Origin: Streptomyces sp. NRRL S-340
Lineage (GTDB): Bacteria > Actinomycetota > Actinomycetes > Streptomycetales > Streptomycetaceae
Assembly (NCBI RefSeq): GCF_000720185.1
Contig: NZ_JOIY01000026.1
Location: forward strand, 52,918 to 116,917
Direction of reading: 5' to 3'
Length of the DNA stretch: 64,000 nucleotides
Each line of letters starts with the position of its first letter. Within the stretch, counting starts at the first letter, position 1. A program made the position numbers and the translations under genes. Under the pieces are notes generated by a model. It had not been told where the DNA came from. It did not search any database and worked only from the letters and a program-made list of their open reading frames with translations. Of the stretch, positions 1-8,415 are shown one piece after another.

Positions 1-642
1 CCGCCTGGCGCAGGCAAGGGTACGCAGGCAACGCGCCTGGCCGAGAAGCTGTCGATCCCGCACATCTCCACGGGCGACCTGTTCCGCGCCAACATCAGCA
101 GGCAGACGGAGCTGGGCAAGCTCGCGAAGTCCTACATGGACGCGGGCAACCTGGTTCCCGACGAGGTCACGATCGCCATGGCGAAGGACCGCATGGAGCA
201 GCCGGACGCCGCCGGCGGCTTCCTGCTCGACGGCTTCCCGCGCAACGTCTCGCAGGCCCAGGCGCTGGACGGGACGCTCGAGAGCGAGGGCATCAAGCTC
301 GACGCGGTCCTCGACCTGGAGGTTCCCGAGGAGGAGGTCGTCAAGCGGATCGCCGGCCGGCGCATCTGCCGCAACGACTCCAGCCACGTCTTCCACGTGT
401 CGTACAGCAAGCCGAAGAAGGAAGGCGTCTGCGACGTCTGCGGGGGCGAGCTGTACCAGCGGGACGACGACCACGAGGACACCGTCCGCAAGCGGCTCGA
501 GGTCTACCACACACAGACCGAGCCGATCATCGACTACTACCGCAAGCAGGGCCTGGTCGTGACGATCTCGTCGCTCGGCCCGGTCGACGAGATCACGCGT
601 CGCGCCCTTCAGGCGCTGAAGCGTGAGGACGTCACGCAGTAG
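1..642 (+). CDS. adk: Adenylate kinase (5' end cut by the window edge)
   Basis: Adenylate kinase catalyses ATP + AMP = 2 ADP in the cytosol. The reading frame is open from base 1 and begins inside the P-loop (PPGAGKGTQA), so only about seven N-terminal residues are missing. The AMP-binding segment STGDLFRA and the LID domain (RRICRND ... GVCDVCGGELYQR) follow. The LID carries a Cys-x2-Asp / Cys-x2-Cys set, the kind of zinc knot seen in Gram-positive adenylate kinases. It stops at TAG 640-642. It precedes map, as is usual at the end of the ribosomal protein region in actinomycetes, where secY-adk-map are linked. Identification is secure. Confidence 0.97.
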   Translation, partial: PPGAGKGTQATRLAEKLSIPHISTGDLFRANISRQTELGKLAKSYMDAGNLVPDEVTIAMAKDRMEQPDAAGGFLLDGFPRNVSQAQALDGTLESEGIKLDAVLDLEVPEEEVVKRIAGRRICRNDSSHVFHVSYSKPKKEGVCDVCGGELYQRDDDHEDTVRKRLEVYHTQTEPIIDYYRKQGLVVTISSLGPVDEITRRALQALKREDVTQ

Positions 643-657
643 TCGCACGCCGGTCGC

Positions 658-689
658 AGCCGCGGTTCCTCCTGCCGGGGGCCGCGGCT
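658..689 (+). terminator. GC hairpin between adk and map
   Basis: Perfect 8-bp stem AGCCGCGG / CCGCGGCT with a 16-nt loop and no T-run. It could be a weak terminator or processing hairpin. A TATGGT hexamer at 712-717 could then serve as the -10 of a map promoter. Confidence 0.4.
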
Positions 690-756
690 GTGCTGTGGGC
701 GCGCCGGCGCCCGTATGGTTGAAGCAGTCGCCCGGTCCCAGAAAGGCCCTGTCCCC

Positions 757-1593
757 ATGGTGCAGATCAAGACCCCCGAGCAGATCGCCACGATGCGTGC
801 GGCGGGGCTGGTCGTCGCCGCGATCCACGCGGCCACCCGTGAGGCGGCCGTGCCGGGCGCGAGCACCAAGGACCTGGACCAGGTGGCCCGCAAGGTGCTG
901 GCCGACCACAACGCCAAGCCGAACTTCCTCGGTTACGGCGGCTTCCCGGCCACGATCTGCACCTCGGTCAACGAGGTCGTCGTCCACGGCATCCCCTCCG
1001 ACGAGGTGGTCCTCAAGGACGGCGACATCATCTCCATCGACTGCGGCGCGATCGTCGACGGCTGGCACGGCGACGCGGCCTACACGGCGTTCGTCGGTTC
1101 CGGTCACGCCCCGGAGCTGGTCGAGCTGTCCCGGGTGACCGAGGAGTCGATGTGGGCGGGCATCGCGGCGATGAAGCAGGGCAACCGCCTGGTCGACATC
1201 TCGCGCGCTGTCGAGACGTACATCCGCCGCCAGCCCAAGCCGGGCGGCGGCCGTTACGGCATCATCGAGGACTACGGCGGCCACGGCATCGGCACCGAGA
1301 TGCACATGGATCCGCACCTGCTGAACTACGTCGACCGCCGCCGCGGCAAGGGCCCCAAGCTGGTCCCCGGCTTCTGCCTGGCCATCGAGCCCATGGTCTC
1401 CCTCGGCACCCCGAAGACCCGGGTCCTGGACGACGAGTGGACGGTCATCACGACGGACGGCACCTGGTCCTCCCACTGGGAGCACTCGGTGGCGCTCACC
1501 GAGCAGGGCCCGCTGGTCCTGACGGCCCCGGACGGCGGCAAGGCGAAGCTGGCCGAGTACGGCATCACGGCGGCACCGGACCCGCTCGCCTGA
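757..1593 (+). CDS. map: Methionine aminopeptidase, type I
   Basis: Removes the initiator methionine from nascent proteins, using two metal ions in the cytosol. At 278 residues it fits the type I family with a short N-terminal extension. The five metal ligands are visible: the Asp pair in ISIDCGAIVDGWHGDAA, the His of GGHGIGTEMH, the Glu of AIEPMVS and the Glu of WEHSVALT. The start ATG 757 is preferred over the in-frame ATG at 715 because it has a GAAAGG ribosome site at 741-746 and gives the usual N-terminus MVQIKTPEQIATMRAAG. It lies between adk and infA, so N-terminal processing is placed beside translation genes. Confidence 0.95.
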   Translation: MVQIKTPEQIATMRAAGLVVAAIHAATREAAVPGASTKDLDQVARKVLADHNAKPNFLGYGGFPATICTSVNEVVVHGIPSDEVVLKDGDIISIDCGAIVDGWHGDAAYTAFVGSGHAPELVELSRVTEESMWAGIAAMKQGNRLVDISRAVETYIRRQPKPGGGRYGIIEDYGGHGIGTEMHMDPHLLNYVDRRRGKGPKLVPGFCLAIEPMVSLGTPKTRVLDDEWTVITTDGTWSSHWEHSVALTEQGPLVLTAPDGGKAKLAEYGITAAPDPLA

Positions 1594-1780
1594 CGGCTGT
1601 GGTCCGGCGCCGGGAGGCGCCGGCCCGCACCTTCCTCTCTTCCCCTTCAGCCCGCTCCCGCGCCGCTTCCGGCGGCCCCCGGCCGTGCCGGTCCGTCGAC
1701 CGCCGACCGCGGACCGGCGGGCGTAACGATCTCCCGGGACGGGCAGACTCTCCCGATTCGTGTTTCCGGGTGCGCTGACG

Positions 1781-1786
1781 TAGACT
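1781..1786 (+). promoter_or_regulatory. Candidate -10 box (TAGACT) for infA
   Basis: TAGACT lies about 93 nt upstream of infA in the 285-nt map-infA gap. No strong -35 is seen at the 17-nt spacing, so this is a position-based guess. The rest of the gap holds no gene. Confidence 0.4.
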
Positions 1787-1878
1787 GACTCGTCGGCTCT
1801 CGTGCACCCGCATGTCCGCATGCGCCCGCAAGGGAAGCAGAGAGAGTCGATCAAGGTAGTCGATTCGAAGGGCGAAGC

Positions 1879-2100
1879 GTGGCCAAGAAGCAAGGTGCCA
1901 TCGAGATCGAGGGCACTGTCGTCGAGTCTCTGCCGAACGCCATGTTCAAGGTCGAGCTCCAGAACGGCCACCAGGTCCTGGCACACATCAGCGGCAAGAT
2001 GCGTATGCACTACATCCGCATCCTCCCTGACGACCGGGTCGTGGTGGAGCTTTCTCCGTACGACCTGACGCGTGGCCGGATCGTCTACCGGTACAAGTAG
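1879..2100 (+). CDS. infA: Translation initiation factor IF-1
   Basis: A 73-residue S1-like OB-fold protein that binds the 30S A site during initiation. The sequence [20 protein letters not shown] and the segment GRIVYRYK near the end are typical IF-1. It starts with GTG at 1879, preceded by a purine-rich GAAGGGCGAAGC. The order infA-rpmJ-rpsM-rpsK-rpoA-rplQ is the standard alpha-type operon order. Confidence 0.98.
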   Translation: MAKKQGAIEIEGTVVESLPNAMFKVELQNGHQVLAHISGKMRMHYIRILPDDRVVVELSPYDLTRGRIVYRYK

Positions 2101-2170
2101 ATCTTGCCCACGTCCCGTGGCCGCGAGGCCGCGGGTCCGCCGGCAACTGACCCGGAGAACCTCACATCCC

Positions 2171-2284
2171 ATGAAGGTCAAGCCGAGCGTCAAGAAGATC
2201 TGCGACAAGTGCAGGGTGATCCGCCGTCACGGCCGGGTCATGGTCATCTGCGAGAACCCGCGCCACAAGCAGCGCCAGGGCTGA
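2171..2284 (+). CDS. rpmJ: 50S ribosomal protein L36 (zinc-ribbon form)
   Basis: A 37-residue protein starting [14 protein letters not shown]. It has the C-x2-C ... C ... H zinc-ribbon ligands (CDKC, ICENPRH), so this is the zinc-containing C+ paralogue rather than the zinc-independent one that Zur regulates elsewhere in actinomycetes. It lies 70 nt after infA. Confidence 0.98.
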   Translation: MKVKPSVKKICDKCRVIRRHGRVMVICENPRHKQRQG

Positions 2285-2485
2285 CGCACGACCGACCGCA
2301 CCCTCTGCACCTGATCCGCAGAGTTTCGCGCGACGCGAGCTGAATGTGTACATACGCAGGACACAGGCGGAGTCCGTCTCCGTCTGACACCCCCGGTTCG
2401 GAGGCCGGGGACCCGGTTCGTACCTGGTACGGCGGCCGGGAACCTGTTCTGCGGAAGACCTCCGAAGATCAACTGGAGCCATTGA

Positions 2486-2866
2486 ATGGCACGCGTTTCC
2501 GGTGTTGACATCCCGCGCGAAAAGCGCGTGGAGGTCGCCCTCACCTACGTGTTCGGCATCGGCCGGACCCTCTCCCAGCAGACGCTGGCCGCCACCGGCG
2601 TCGACCCGAACACCCGCGTCCGCGACCTCTCCGAGGAGCAGCTCGTCGCGATCCGCGAGTACGTCGACAACAACATCAAGACCGAGGGTGACCTCCGTCG
2701 CGAGATCCAGGCCGACATCCGCCGCAAGGTCGAGATCGGCTGCTACCAGGGTCTGCGGCACCGCCGCGGTCTGCCCGTCCGCGGTCAGCGCACCAGCACG
2801 AACGCCCGTACCCGCAAGGGCCCGCGTCGCGCCATCGCCGGCAAGAAGAAGCCGGGCAAGAAGTAG
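2486..2866 (+). CDS. rpsM: 30S ribosomal protein S13
   Basis: A 126-residue small-subunit head protein that contacts tRNA in the P site and the A-site finger. The sequence starts [20 protein letters not shown] and ends in a Lys/Arg-rich tail that reaches towards tRNA. The length is standard. A 201-nt gap separates it from rpmJ. That gap holds no gene; it contains the hairpin-like stretch CCCCCGGTTCGGAGGCCGGGG around 2390-2411, which could be a leader structure. Confidence 0.98.
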   Translation: MARVSGVDIPREKRVEVALTYVFGIGRTLSQQTLAATGVDPNTRVRDLSEEQLVAIREYVDNNIKTEGDLRREIQADIRRKVEIGCYQGLRHRRGLPVRGQRTSTNARTRKGPRRAIAGKKKPGKK

Positions 2867-2931
2867 TCCGCAGCGGACTCGCCGTCCAGCGGTCTTCGCT
2901 GTAGGACCGACCACCTCCCGTAGGAGAAGAC

Positions 2932-3336
2932 ATGCCCCCCAAGGGACGTCAGGGCGCTGCCAAGAAGGTGCGCCGCAAGGAAAAGAAGAACGTCGCTCAC
3001 GGCCACGCGCACATCAAGAGCACGTTCAACAACACGATCGTCTCGATCACGGACCCGTCGGGCAACGTGATCTCCTGGGCCTCCGCCGGCCACGTCGGCT
3101 TCAAGGGCTCCCGGAAGTCCACGCCGTTCGCCGCGCAGATGGCCGCCGAGTCGGCTGCCCGCCGCGCGCAGGAGCACGGCATGCGCAAGGTCGACGTGTT
3201 CGTCAAGGGCCCGGGTTCCGGTCGTGAGACCGCCATCCGTTCGCTCCAGGCGACCGGTCTCGAGGTCGGCTCCATCCAGGACGTCACCCCGACCCCGCAC
3301 AACGGCTGCCGTCCGCCGAAGCGTCGTCGCGTCTGA
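2932..3336 (+). CDS. rpsK: 30S ribosomal protein S11
   Basis: A 134-residue platform protein of the small subunit, in contact with 16S rRNA near the E site. It starts [20 protein letters not shown] after a clear GTAGGAGA ribosome site and ends [11 protein letters not shown], the conserved S11 tail. It is co-directional with rpsM (65-nt gap) and probably cotranscribed with it. No rpsD (S4) follows; in Streptomyces S4 is encoded elsewhere, unlike the E. coli alpha operon. Confidence 0.98.
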   Translation: MPPKGRQGAAKKVRRKEKKNVAHGHAHIKSTFNNTIVSITDPSGNVISWASAGHVGFKGSRKSTPFAAQMAAESAARRAQEHGMRKVDVFVKGPGSGRETAIRSLQATGLEVGSIQDVTPTPHNGCRPPKRRRV

Positions 3337-3358
3337 CGCCGGCCCGGTCGGTGGTTCA

Positions 3359-3390
3359 GGGCGGTACGGCTCCTTCGGGCCGTGCCGCCC
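3359..3390 (+). terminator. Hairpin between rpsK and rpoA
   Basis: A 12-bp stem (GGGCGGTACGGC with GCCGTGCCGCCC, one G-U pair) and an 8-nt loop containing TTCG. Its position suggests partial termination or processing between ribosomal genes and rpoA, allowing separate control of RNA polymerase alpha. Confidence 0.6.
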
Positions 3391-3480
3391 GTACCCTTGC
3401 AGTACCCGCACTTCTCATGGGTGCGGTTTCCGTCGGGCGTCAAATAGCGGGCGTCCACGAAAGAAGGATCTGATCCACAG

Positions 3481-4503
3481 ATGCTGATCGCTCAGCGACC
3501 TTCGTTGACCGAAGAGGTCGTCGACGAGTTCCGCTCCCGGTTCGTGATCGAGCCGCTGGAGCCGGGCTTCGGCTACACCCTCGGCAACTCCCTGCGCCGT
3601 ACGCTCCTCTCCTCGATCCCGGGTGCGGCGGTCACGTCCATCCGCATCGACGGTGTCCTGCACGAGTTCACCACCGTGCCGGGCGTCAAGGAGGACGTCA
3701 CCGACCTGATCCTCAACATCAAGCAGCTGGTCGTCTCCTCGGAGCACGACGAGCCGGTCGTGATGTACCTGCGCAAGCAGGGCCCGGGTCTGGTCACCGC
3801 CGCCGACATCGCGCCCCCGGCCGGTGTCGAGGTGCACAACCCCGACCTCGTCCTCGCCACGCTCAACGGCAAGGGCAAGCTGGAGATGGAGCTGACCGTC
3901 GAGCGCGGTCGCGGTTACGTCTCCGCCGTGCAGAACAAGCAGGTGGGCCAGGAGATCGGCCGTATCCCGGTCGACTCCATCTACAGCCCCGTGCTCAAGG
4001 TCACGTACAAGGTCGAGGCCACGCGTGTCGAGCAGCGCACCGACTTCGACAAGCTGATCGTCGACGTCGAGACCAAGCAGGCGATGCGTCCGCGTGACGC
4101 CATGGCCTCCGCGGGCAAGACGCTGGTCGAGCTGTTCGGTCTCGCCCGCGAGCTGAACATCGACGCCGAGGGCATCGACATGGGCCCGTCCCCCACGGAC
4201 GCCGCCCTCGCCGCCGACCTCGCGCTGCCGATCGAGGAGCTGGAGCTGACCGTCCGCTCCTACAACTGCCTCAAGCGTGAGGGCATCCACTCCGTGGGTG
4301 AGCTGGTCGCGCGCTCGGAGGCCGACCTGCTCGACATCCGCAACTTCGGTGCGAAGTCGATCGACGAGGTCAAGGCGAAGCTGGCCGGCATGGGCCTGGC
4401 CCTCAAGGACAGCCCGCCCGGATTCGACCCGACCGCCGCCGCGGACGCCTTCGGCGCCGACGACGACGCGGACGCCGGGTTCGTGGAGACCGAGCAGTAC
4501 TGA
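3481..4503 (+). CDS. rpoA: RNA polymerase alpha subunit
   Basis: A 340-residue subunit that nucleates polymerase assembly and contacts upstream promoter DNA and activators. The N-terminal dimerisation domain (about residues 1-230, [38 protein letters not shown]) is joined to the C-terminal helix-hairpin-helix domain (about 250-310, [20 protein letters not shown]). The tail is acidic, [14 protein letters not shown]. The start ATG 3481 follows AAGAAGGATCTG. It sits between rpsK and rplQ as in most bacteria. Confidence 0.99.
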   Translation: MLIAQRPSLTEEVVDEFRSRFVIEPLEPGFGYTLGNSLRRTLLSSIPGAAVTSIRIDGVLHEFTTVPGVKEDVTDLILNIKQLVVSSEHDEPVVMYLRKQGPGLVTAADIAPPAGVEVHNPDLVLATLNGKGKLEMELTVERGRGYVSAVQNKQVGQEIGRIPVDSIYSPVLKVTYKVEATRVEQRTDFDKLIVDVETKQAMRPRDAMASAGKTLVELFGLARELNIDAEGIDMGPSPTDAALAADLALPIEELELTVRSYNCLKREGIHSVGELVARSEADLLDIRNFGAKSIDEVKAKLAGMGLALKDSPPGFDPTAAADAFGADDDADAGFVETEQY

Positions 4504-4554
4504 CGGCTCGGGCCTTCCGGTCCGCACTCGGGCGCGGGTGCGCTGCGCTTGATC

Positions 4555-4574
4555 GCGCAGTTCCCCGCGCCCCT
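4555..4574 (+). repeat. Dispersed intergenic motif, copy 1
   Basis: GCGCAGTTCCCCGCGCCCCT in the rpoA-rplQ gap. A copy with one mismatch lies at 5246-5265. The motif is familiar from gene-flanking DNA throughout Streptomyces genomes. Confidence 0.6.
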
Positions 4575-4602
4575 GTCGGGACGCCCTTCGGGCTGCCCCG
4601 AC
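4575..4602 (+). terminator. Hairpin after rpoA
   Basis: Outer stem GTCGGG / CCCGAC and inner stem GCCC-TTC-GGGC. It directly follows the dispersed motif and may terminate or stabilise rpoA mRNA. The rest of the 204-nt rpoA-rplQ gap shows no gene. Confidence 0.5.
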
Positions 4603-4707
4603 ACCCTCCGGAGCTGAAGAAGCTCCGGATCTCCGACAGGCGACCGCCTGCTCGGATACTGACTCCGGTACCTGATACGGCCGGGGCAGACACCTAGGAG
4701 AAACATC

Positions 4708-5193
4708 ATGCCGAGGCCCACCAAGGGTGCCCGTCTGGGCGGCAGCGCCGCGCACGAGAAGCTCCTCCTCGCGAACCTCGCGAAGAGCCTCTTCGAGCAC
4801 GGCCGCATCACCACCACCGAGGCGAAGGCCCGCCGCCTGCGTCCGTACGCCGAGCGTCTGGTCACCAAGGCGAAGAAGGGCGACCTTCACAACCGCCGTC
4901 AGGTGCTCCAGGTCATCACGGACAAGAGCGTCGTCCACACCCTCTTCACCGAGATCGGCCCGCGGTACGAGAACCGTCCCGGTGGCTACACCCGCATCAC
5001 CAAGATCGGTAACCGCCGTGGCGACAACGCGCCCATGGCCGTCATCGAGCTGGTCGAGGCGCTGACGGTGCAGCAGCAGGCCACCGGCGAGGCCGAGGCC
5101 GCCACCAAGCGTGCGGTCAAGGAGGCCGAGGAGGCCAAGGCCGAGCAGACCGAGGCCACCGAGGCTCCTGCCGAGGAGTCCAAGGACGCGTAA
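4708..5193 (+). CDS. rplQ: 50S ribosomal protein L17
   Basis: A large-subunit protein near the exit tunnel. Residues 1 to about 120 are the L17 fold ([40 protein letters not shown]). It is 161 residues long instead of the usual 115-125 because of a C-terminal tail of about 40 residues rich in Glu, Ala, Lys and Thr. Such tails are common in actinomycete L17. The ribosome site AGGAGAA at 4697-4703 supports ATG 4708. Confidence 0.98.
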   Translation: MPRPTKGARLGGSAAHEKLLLANLAKSLFEHGRITTTEAKARRLRPYAERLVTKAKKGDLHNRRQVLQVITDKSVVHTLFTEIGPRYENRPGGYTRITKIGNRRGDNAPMAVIELVEALTVQQQATGEAEAATKRAVKEAEEAKAEQTEATEAPAEESKDA

Positions 5194-5245
5194 GCGTTCT
5201 GCCGGGCACGGCGGGTCGGTGGCTGCGGCTCCGTCGTGACCGGTC

Positions 5246-5265
5246 GCGCAGTACCCCGCGCCCCT
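5246..5265 (+). repeat. Dispersed intergenic motif, copy 2
   Basis: GCGCAGTACCCCGCGCCCCT, one mismatch from copy 1 at 4555. Both copies lie just upstream of a hairpin, here the rplQ terminator. Confidence 0.6.
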
Positions 5266-5276
5266 CGAGGGCGCTG

Positions 5277-5308
5277 GCGGGTCCGTTCCTTTCCAGGGGC
5301 GGGCCCGC
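5277..5308 (+). terminator. Terminator after rplQ
   Basis: 9-bp stem GCGGGTCCG / CGGGCCCGC (one G-U) followed by TTTCGT. It probably ends the ribosomal transcript before truA. Confidence 0.65.
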
Positions 5309-5334
5309 TTTCGTCTGGCTGAGAGGATCTCTGG

Positions 5335-6189
5335 GTGAGTGACGAAGTGGAGCCCGGGTTCGTGCGGGTGCGGCTGGACCTGTCCTACGACGGCGGTGGC
5401 TTCCACGGGTGGGCCAAGCAGGCCGGCGGGAAGCGGACCGTACAGGGCGAGATCGAGGACGCGCTGCGCACGGTGACCCGGTCCCGCCGGACGTACGAGC
5501 TGACCGTGGCCGGGCGGACCGACGCCGGGGTGCACGCGCGCGGCCAGGTGGCCCACGTGGACCTGCCGGAGGAGGTCTGGCGCGAGCACCACGAGAAGCT
5601 GCTCAAGCGGCTCGCCGGGCGGCTGCCCAAGGACGTGCGGGTGTGGGCGCTGAGGCCCGCGCCCAGCGGTTTCAACGCCCGGTTCGCCGCGGTCTGGCGC
5701 CGGTACGCCTACCGGGTCACCGACAACCCCGGCGGCGTCGACCCGCTGCTGCGCGGGCACGTGCTGTGGCACGACTGGCCGCTGGACGTCGACGCGATGA
5801 ACGAGGCCGCCCGGCAGCTGCTCGGCGAGCACGACTTCGCCGCCTACTGCAAGAAGCGCGAGGGCGCGACCACCATCCGCACGCTCCAGGAGCTGAGCCT
5901 GGTGCGCGGGGCCGACGGGATCATCACGGCGACCGTCCGCGCGGACGCCTTCTGCCACAACATGGTGCGCTCGCTGATCGGGGCGCTGCTCTTCGTCGGC
6001 GACGGGCACCGCCGACCCGGCTGGCCCGCCGAGGTGCTGGCCGCGGGCGTCCGGGACTCCGCGGTGCACGTCGTGCGGCCGCACGGCCTGACCCTGGAGG
6101 AGGTCGGCTACCCGGCCGACGAACTGCTGGCCGCGCGCAGCCATGAGGCGCGCAACAAGCGGTCGCTTCCGGCCACCGGCTGCTGCTGA
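5335..6189 (+). CDS. truA: tRNA pseudouridine(38-40) synthase TruA
   Basis: Isomerises U38-U40 in the tRNA anticodon arm to pseudouridine. The catalytic aspartate is in the segment [17 protein letters not shown] (about residue 60-75). [14 protein letters not shown] near the N-terminus and [11 protein letters not shown] near residue 205 are family hallmarks. It has 284 residues, normal for the family. It starts at GTG 5335, 27 nt after the rplQ terminator stem. It is commonly found after rplQ in actinomycetes. Confidence 0.96.
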   Translation: MSDEVEPGFVRVRLDLSYDGGGFHGWAKQAGGKRTVQGEIEDALRTVTRSRRTYELTVAGRTDAGVHARGQVAHVDLPEEVWREHHEKLLKRLAGRLPKDVRVWALRPAPSGFNARFAAVWRRYAYRVTDNPGGVDPLLRGHVLWHDWPLDVDAMNEAARQLLGEHDFAAYCKKREGATTIRTLQELSLVRGADGIITATVRADAFCHNMVRSLIGALLFVGDGHRRPGWPAEVLAAGVRDSAVHVVRPHGLTLEEVGYPADELLAARSHEARNKRSLPATGCC

Positions 6190-6301
6190 CCCCGCCCGGT
6201 CACCCGCCGTGACGGTACGGCCGGTGCCGGGCGGGAACTCGCAGGGACGGTCCGACCGCCGTACGGCGGTGGCAGGGGGCGTACGGCGAGGAGGGCGGCC
6301 C

Positions 6302-7612
6302 ATGCGGCTCACCGTCATCGGCACCGGCTACCTGGGTGCCACGCACGCCGCCTGCATGGCGGAACTGGGGCACGAGGTGGTCGGGGTCGACGTCGACGCG
6401 GGCAAGGTCGCCGCGCTGCGGGCCGGCCGGGTGCCGTTCCACGAGCCCGGACTGGCCGCGATGGTCGCCCGGCACACGGCGAGCGGGCGGCTGCGGTTCA
6501 CGACCTGCTACGAGGAGGCCGGTGCCTTCGGGCAGGTGCACTTCGTGTGCGTGGGCACCCCGCAGCGCAAGGACGGCGACGCCGCCGACCTGACGTGCGT
6601 CGAGAGCGCCTTCGCGGCCCTCGCACGGCACGCGCGCAAGAACGCGCTGCTGGTGGGCAAGTCGACCGTGCCGGTCGGCACGGCCGCGCGGCTGGCCGCC
6701 GGGCACCGCGTCGAGATCGCCTGGAACCCGGAGTTCCTGCGGGAGGGCTTCGCCGTCGAGGACACGCTGCGCCCGGACCGGCTGGTGTTCGGGGTGCGCA
6801 CGGCGCGTGCGCAGCGGCTGCTGCGGACCGTGTACGCGCCCGTCCTGGCCGCCGGGACACCGCTGGTCGTGACCGACTTCGCCACCGCCGAACTGGTGAA
6901 GACGGCCGCGAACTCCTTCCTCGCCACCAAGATCTCCTTCATCAACGCGATGGCCGAGGTGTGCGAGGCGGCGGGCGGCGATGTGCGCGAGCTGGCCGAG
7001 GCGCTGGGGTGCGACGAGCGGATCGGGCGGGCGTTCCTGCGGGCCGGGGCCGGGTTCGGCGGGGGCTGTCTGCCCAAGGACATCCGTGCCTTCGCGCACC
7101 GGGCCGCCGAGCTGGGCGTGGACCTGGGCTTCCTGCGCCAGGTCGACGCGATCAACATGCGGCAGCGGGACCGGGTGATCGCCCTGGCCAGGCAGCTGTG
7201 CGGGGGCACGGTGCTCGGGGCGCGGGTGGCGGTGCTGGGCGCGGCCTTCAAACCGGACTCCGACGACATCCGCGACTCGCCCGCGCTGAACGTGGCCGCG
7301 CGGCTGGATCTCGACGGCGCCGACGTGACGGTCTACGACCCCCGGGCGATGGACAACGCCCGCAAGGCCTTCCCGCTGCTCGGCTACGCGCTGTCGGTGG
7401 AAGAGGCGCTGCGCGGGGCGGAGCTGGTGCTGCACCTGACCGAGTGGCCGCAGTTCCGGCAGGTCGATCCGCGCCGGGCGGCGGCCCTGGTGTACCGTCC
7501 GCGGATCGTGGACGGGCGGGGCGTGCTGGACGCGCGGGCGTGGCGGGCGGCGGGCTGGCGGTTCCGGGCGCTGGGTGCTCCCGCGCCGGACGGAGAGGGC
7601 GAGGAGAGATGA
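6302..7612 (+). CDS. UDP-glucose 6-dehydrogenase
   Basis: Oxidises UDP-glucose to UDP-glucuronate with two NAD+. It is a 436-residue protein. The N-terminal Rossmann domain starts MRLTVIGTGYLGATHAACMA. The central domain has the conserved lysine region ELVKTAANSFLATKISFINA and the catalytic cysteine in FGGGCLPKDIRAFAH. The C-terminal UDP-binding domain includes GAAFKPDSDDIRDSPAL. The ribosome site GAGGAGGG at 6288-6295 fixes ATG 6302. Its stop overlaps the start of the next gene by 4 nt (ATGA), so the two are translationally coupled. It could be called ugd or rkpK, but the end product of the pathway is not known here. Confidence 0.93.
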   Translation: MRLTVIGTGYLGATHAACMAELGHEVVGVDVDAGKVAALRAGRVPFHEPGLAAMVARHTASGRLRFTTCYEEAGAFGQVHFVCVGTPQRKDGDAADLTCVESAFAALARHARKNALLVGKSTVPVGTAARLAAGHRVEIAWNPEFLREGFAVEDTLRPDRLVFGVRTARAQRLLRTVYAPVLAAGTPLVVTDFATAELVKTAANSFLATKISFINAMAEVCEAAGGDVRELAEALGCDERIGRAFLRAGAGFGGGCLPKDIRAFAHRAAELGVDLGFLRQVDAINMRQRDRVIALARQLCGGTVLGARVAVLGAAFKPDSDDIRDSPALNVAARLDLDGADVTVYDPRAMDNARKAFPLLGYALSVEEALRGAELVLHLTEWPQFRQVDPRRAAALVYRPRIVDGRGVLDARAWRAAGWRFRALGAPAPDGEGEER

Positions 7613-8388
7613 CGCAGCCTGAGGAGCGCCGCGCGGGCGAGGGCGGCGGGCACGCGGTCACGGTGGTGATGCCGACGTACAACGAGGCGGGGAACCTGGC
7701 GCGGACGGCCGAGGCGGTGCTGGGGCTGCCGCTCGGCGGGCTCCGGCTCCTCGTCGTCGACGACGACAGCCCCGACGGCACCGGGCGGATCGCCGACGAA
7801 CTGGCGGAGAAGTACGGCGTGGACGGACCCTCGGGGCACCGCCGGATGGGCGTGCTGCACCGCACCCGCAAGGACGGCCTGGGCCGGGCGTACACGGCGG
7901 GCATGACGGCCGCGCTGGCGGAGGGCGCCGACTACGTCGTGCAGATGGACGCCGACGGCAGCCACCCGGTGGAGGCGGTGCCGCGGATGCTGGACGCGGC
8001 GCTGTCCTCGGGGGCCGGGCTGGTGGTGGGCAGCCGGTACGTGGCGGGCGGCTCGCTGGACGAGCGGTGGGGCGCGCACCGGGTGCTGCTGTCCCGGTTC
8101 GCCAACGCCTACGCGCGGGCGGTGCTCGGCACCGGGATCAAGGACATCACCGCGGGCTTCAACCTGTGGTCGGCGGCCACGCTGCGGGACGTGGGCCTGT
8201 CGACCCTGGACAGCGCGGGCTACAGCTTCCAGGTCGAGCTGAAGTACCGGGCGGTGCGGGCGGGCCACCGTGCCGTCGAGGTGCCGATCCGGTTCGGGGA
8301 GCGTACGGAGGGTGCGTCGAAGATGACGCTGCGCGCCCAGCTGGAGTCGGCGGTGGTGCCGGTCAGGCTGCGTCTGAAGCGGTGGTAG
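7609..8388 (+). CDS. Polyprenol monophosphomannose synthase-like GT2 glycosyltransferase
   Basis: A 259-residue family-2 glycosyltransferase that resembles the catalytic domain of dolichyl/polyprenyl-phosphate mannose synthase, which moves mannose from GDP-mannose to a polyprenyl phosphate. Visible motifs are VTVVMPTYNEAGNL, the VVDDDSPDGTGRIAD nucleotide site, the DADGSHP metal site and VGSRYVAGGS. No C-terminal membrane domain follows, unlike DPM synthases fused to an acyltransferase or multi-span domain. Its coupling with the UDP-glucose dehydrogenase implies a shared glycan or lipid-sugar product. The sugar donor is not proven and could be another sugar nucleotide. Confidence 0.85.
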   Translation: MTQPEERRAGEGGGHAVTVVMPTYNEAGNLARTAEAVLGLPLGGLRLLVVDDDSPDGTGRIADELAEKYGVDGPSGHRRMGVLHRTRKDGLGRAYTAGMTAALAEGADYVVQMDADGSHPVEAVPRMLDAALSSGAGLVVGSRYVAGGSLDERWGAHRVLLSRFANAYARAVLGTGIKDITAGFNLWSAATLRDVGLSTLDSAGYSFQVELKYRAVRAGHRAVEVPIRFGERTEGASKMTLRAQLESAVVPVRLRLKRW

Positions 8389-8390
8389 CG

Positions 8391-8413
8391 GCCGGGGCCG
8401 GCCGCGCCCCGGC
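8391..8413. terminator. Convergent hairpin terminator
   Basis: Perfect 8-bp stem GCCGGGGC / GCCCCGGC with a 7-nt loop, between the ends of two converging genes. It can serve both. Confidence 0.6.
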
Positions 8414-8415
8414 GC

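Noticed and set aside
3415..6324. A 969-residue minus-strand frame opposite rpoA-rplQ-truA
   Set aside because: It is antisense to three certain genes and has no recognisable motif.
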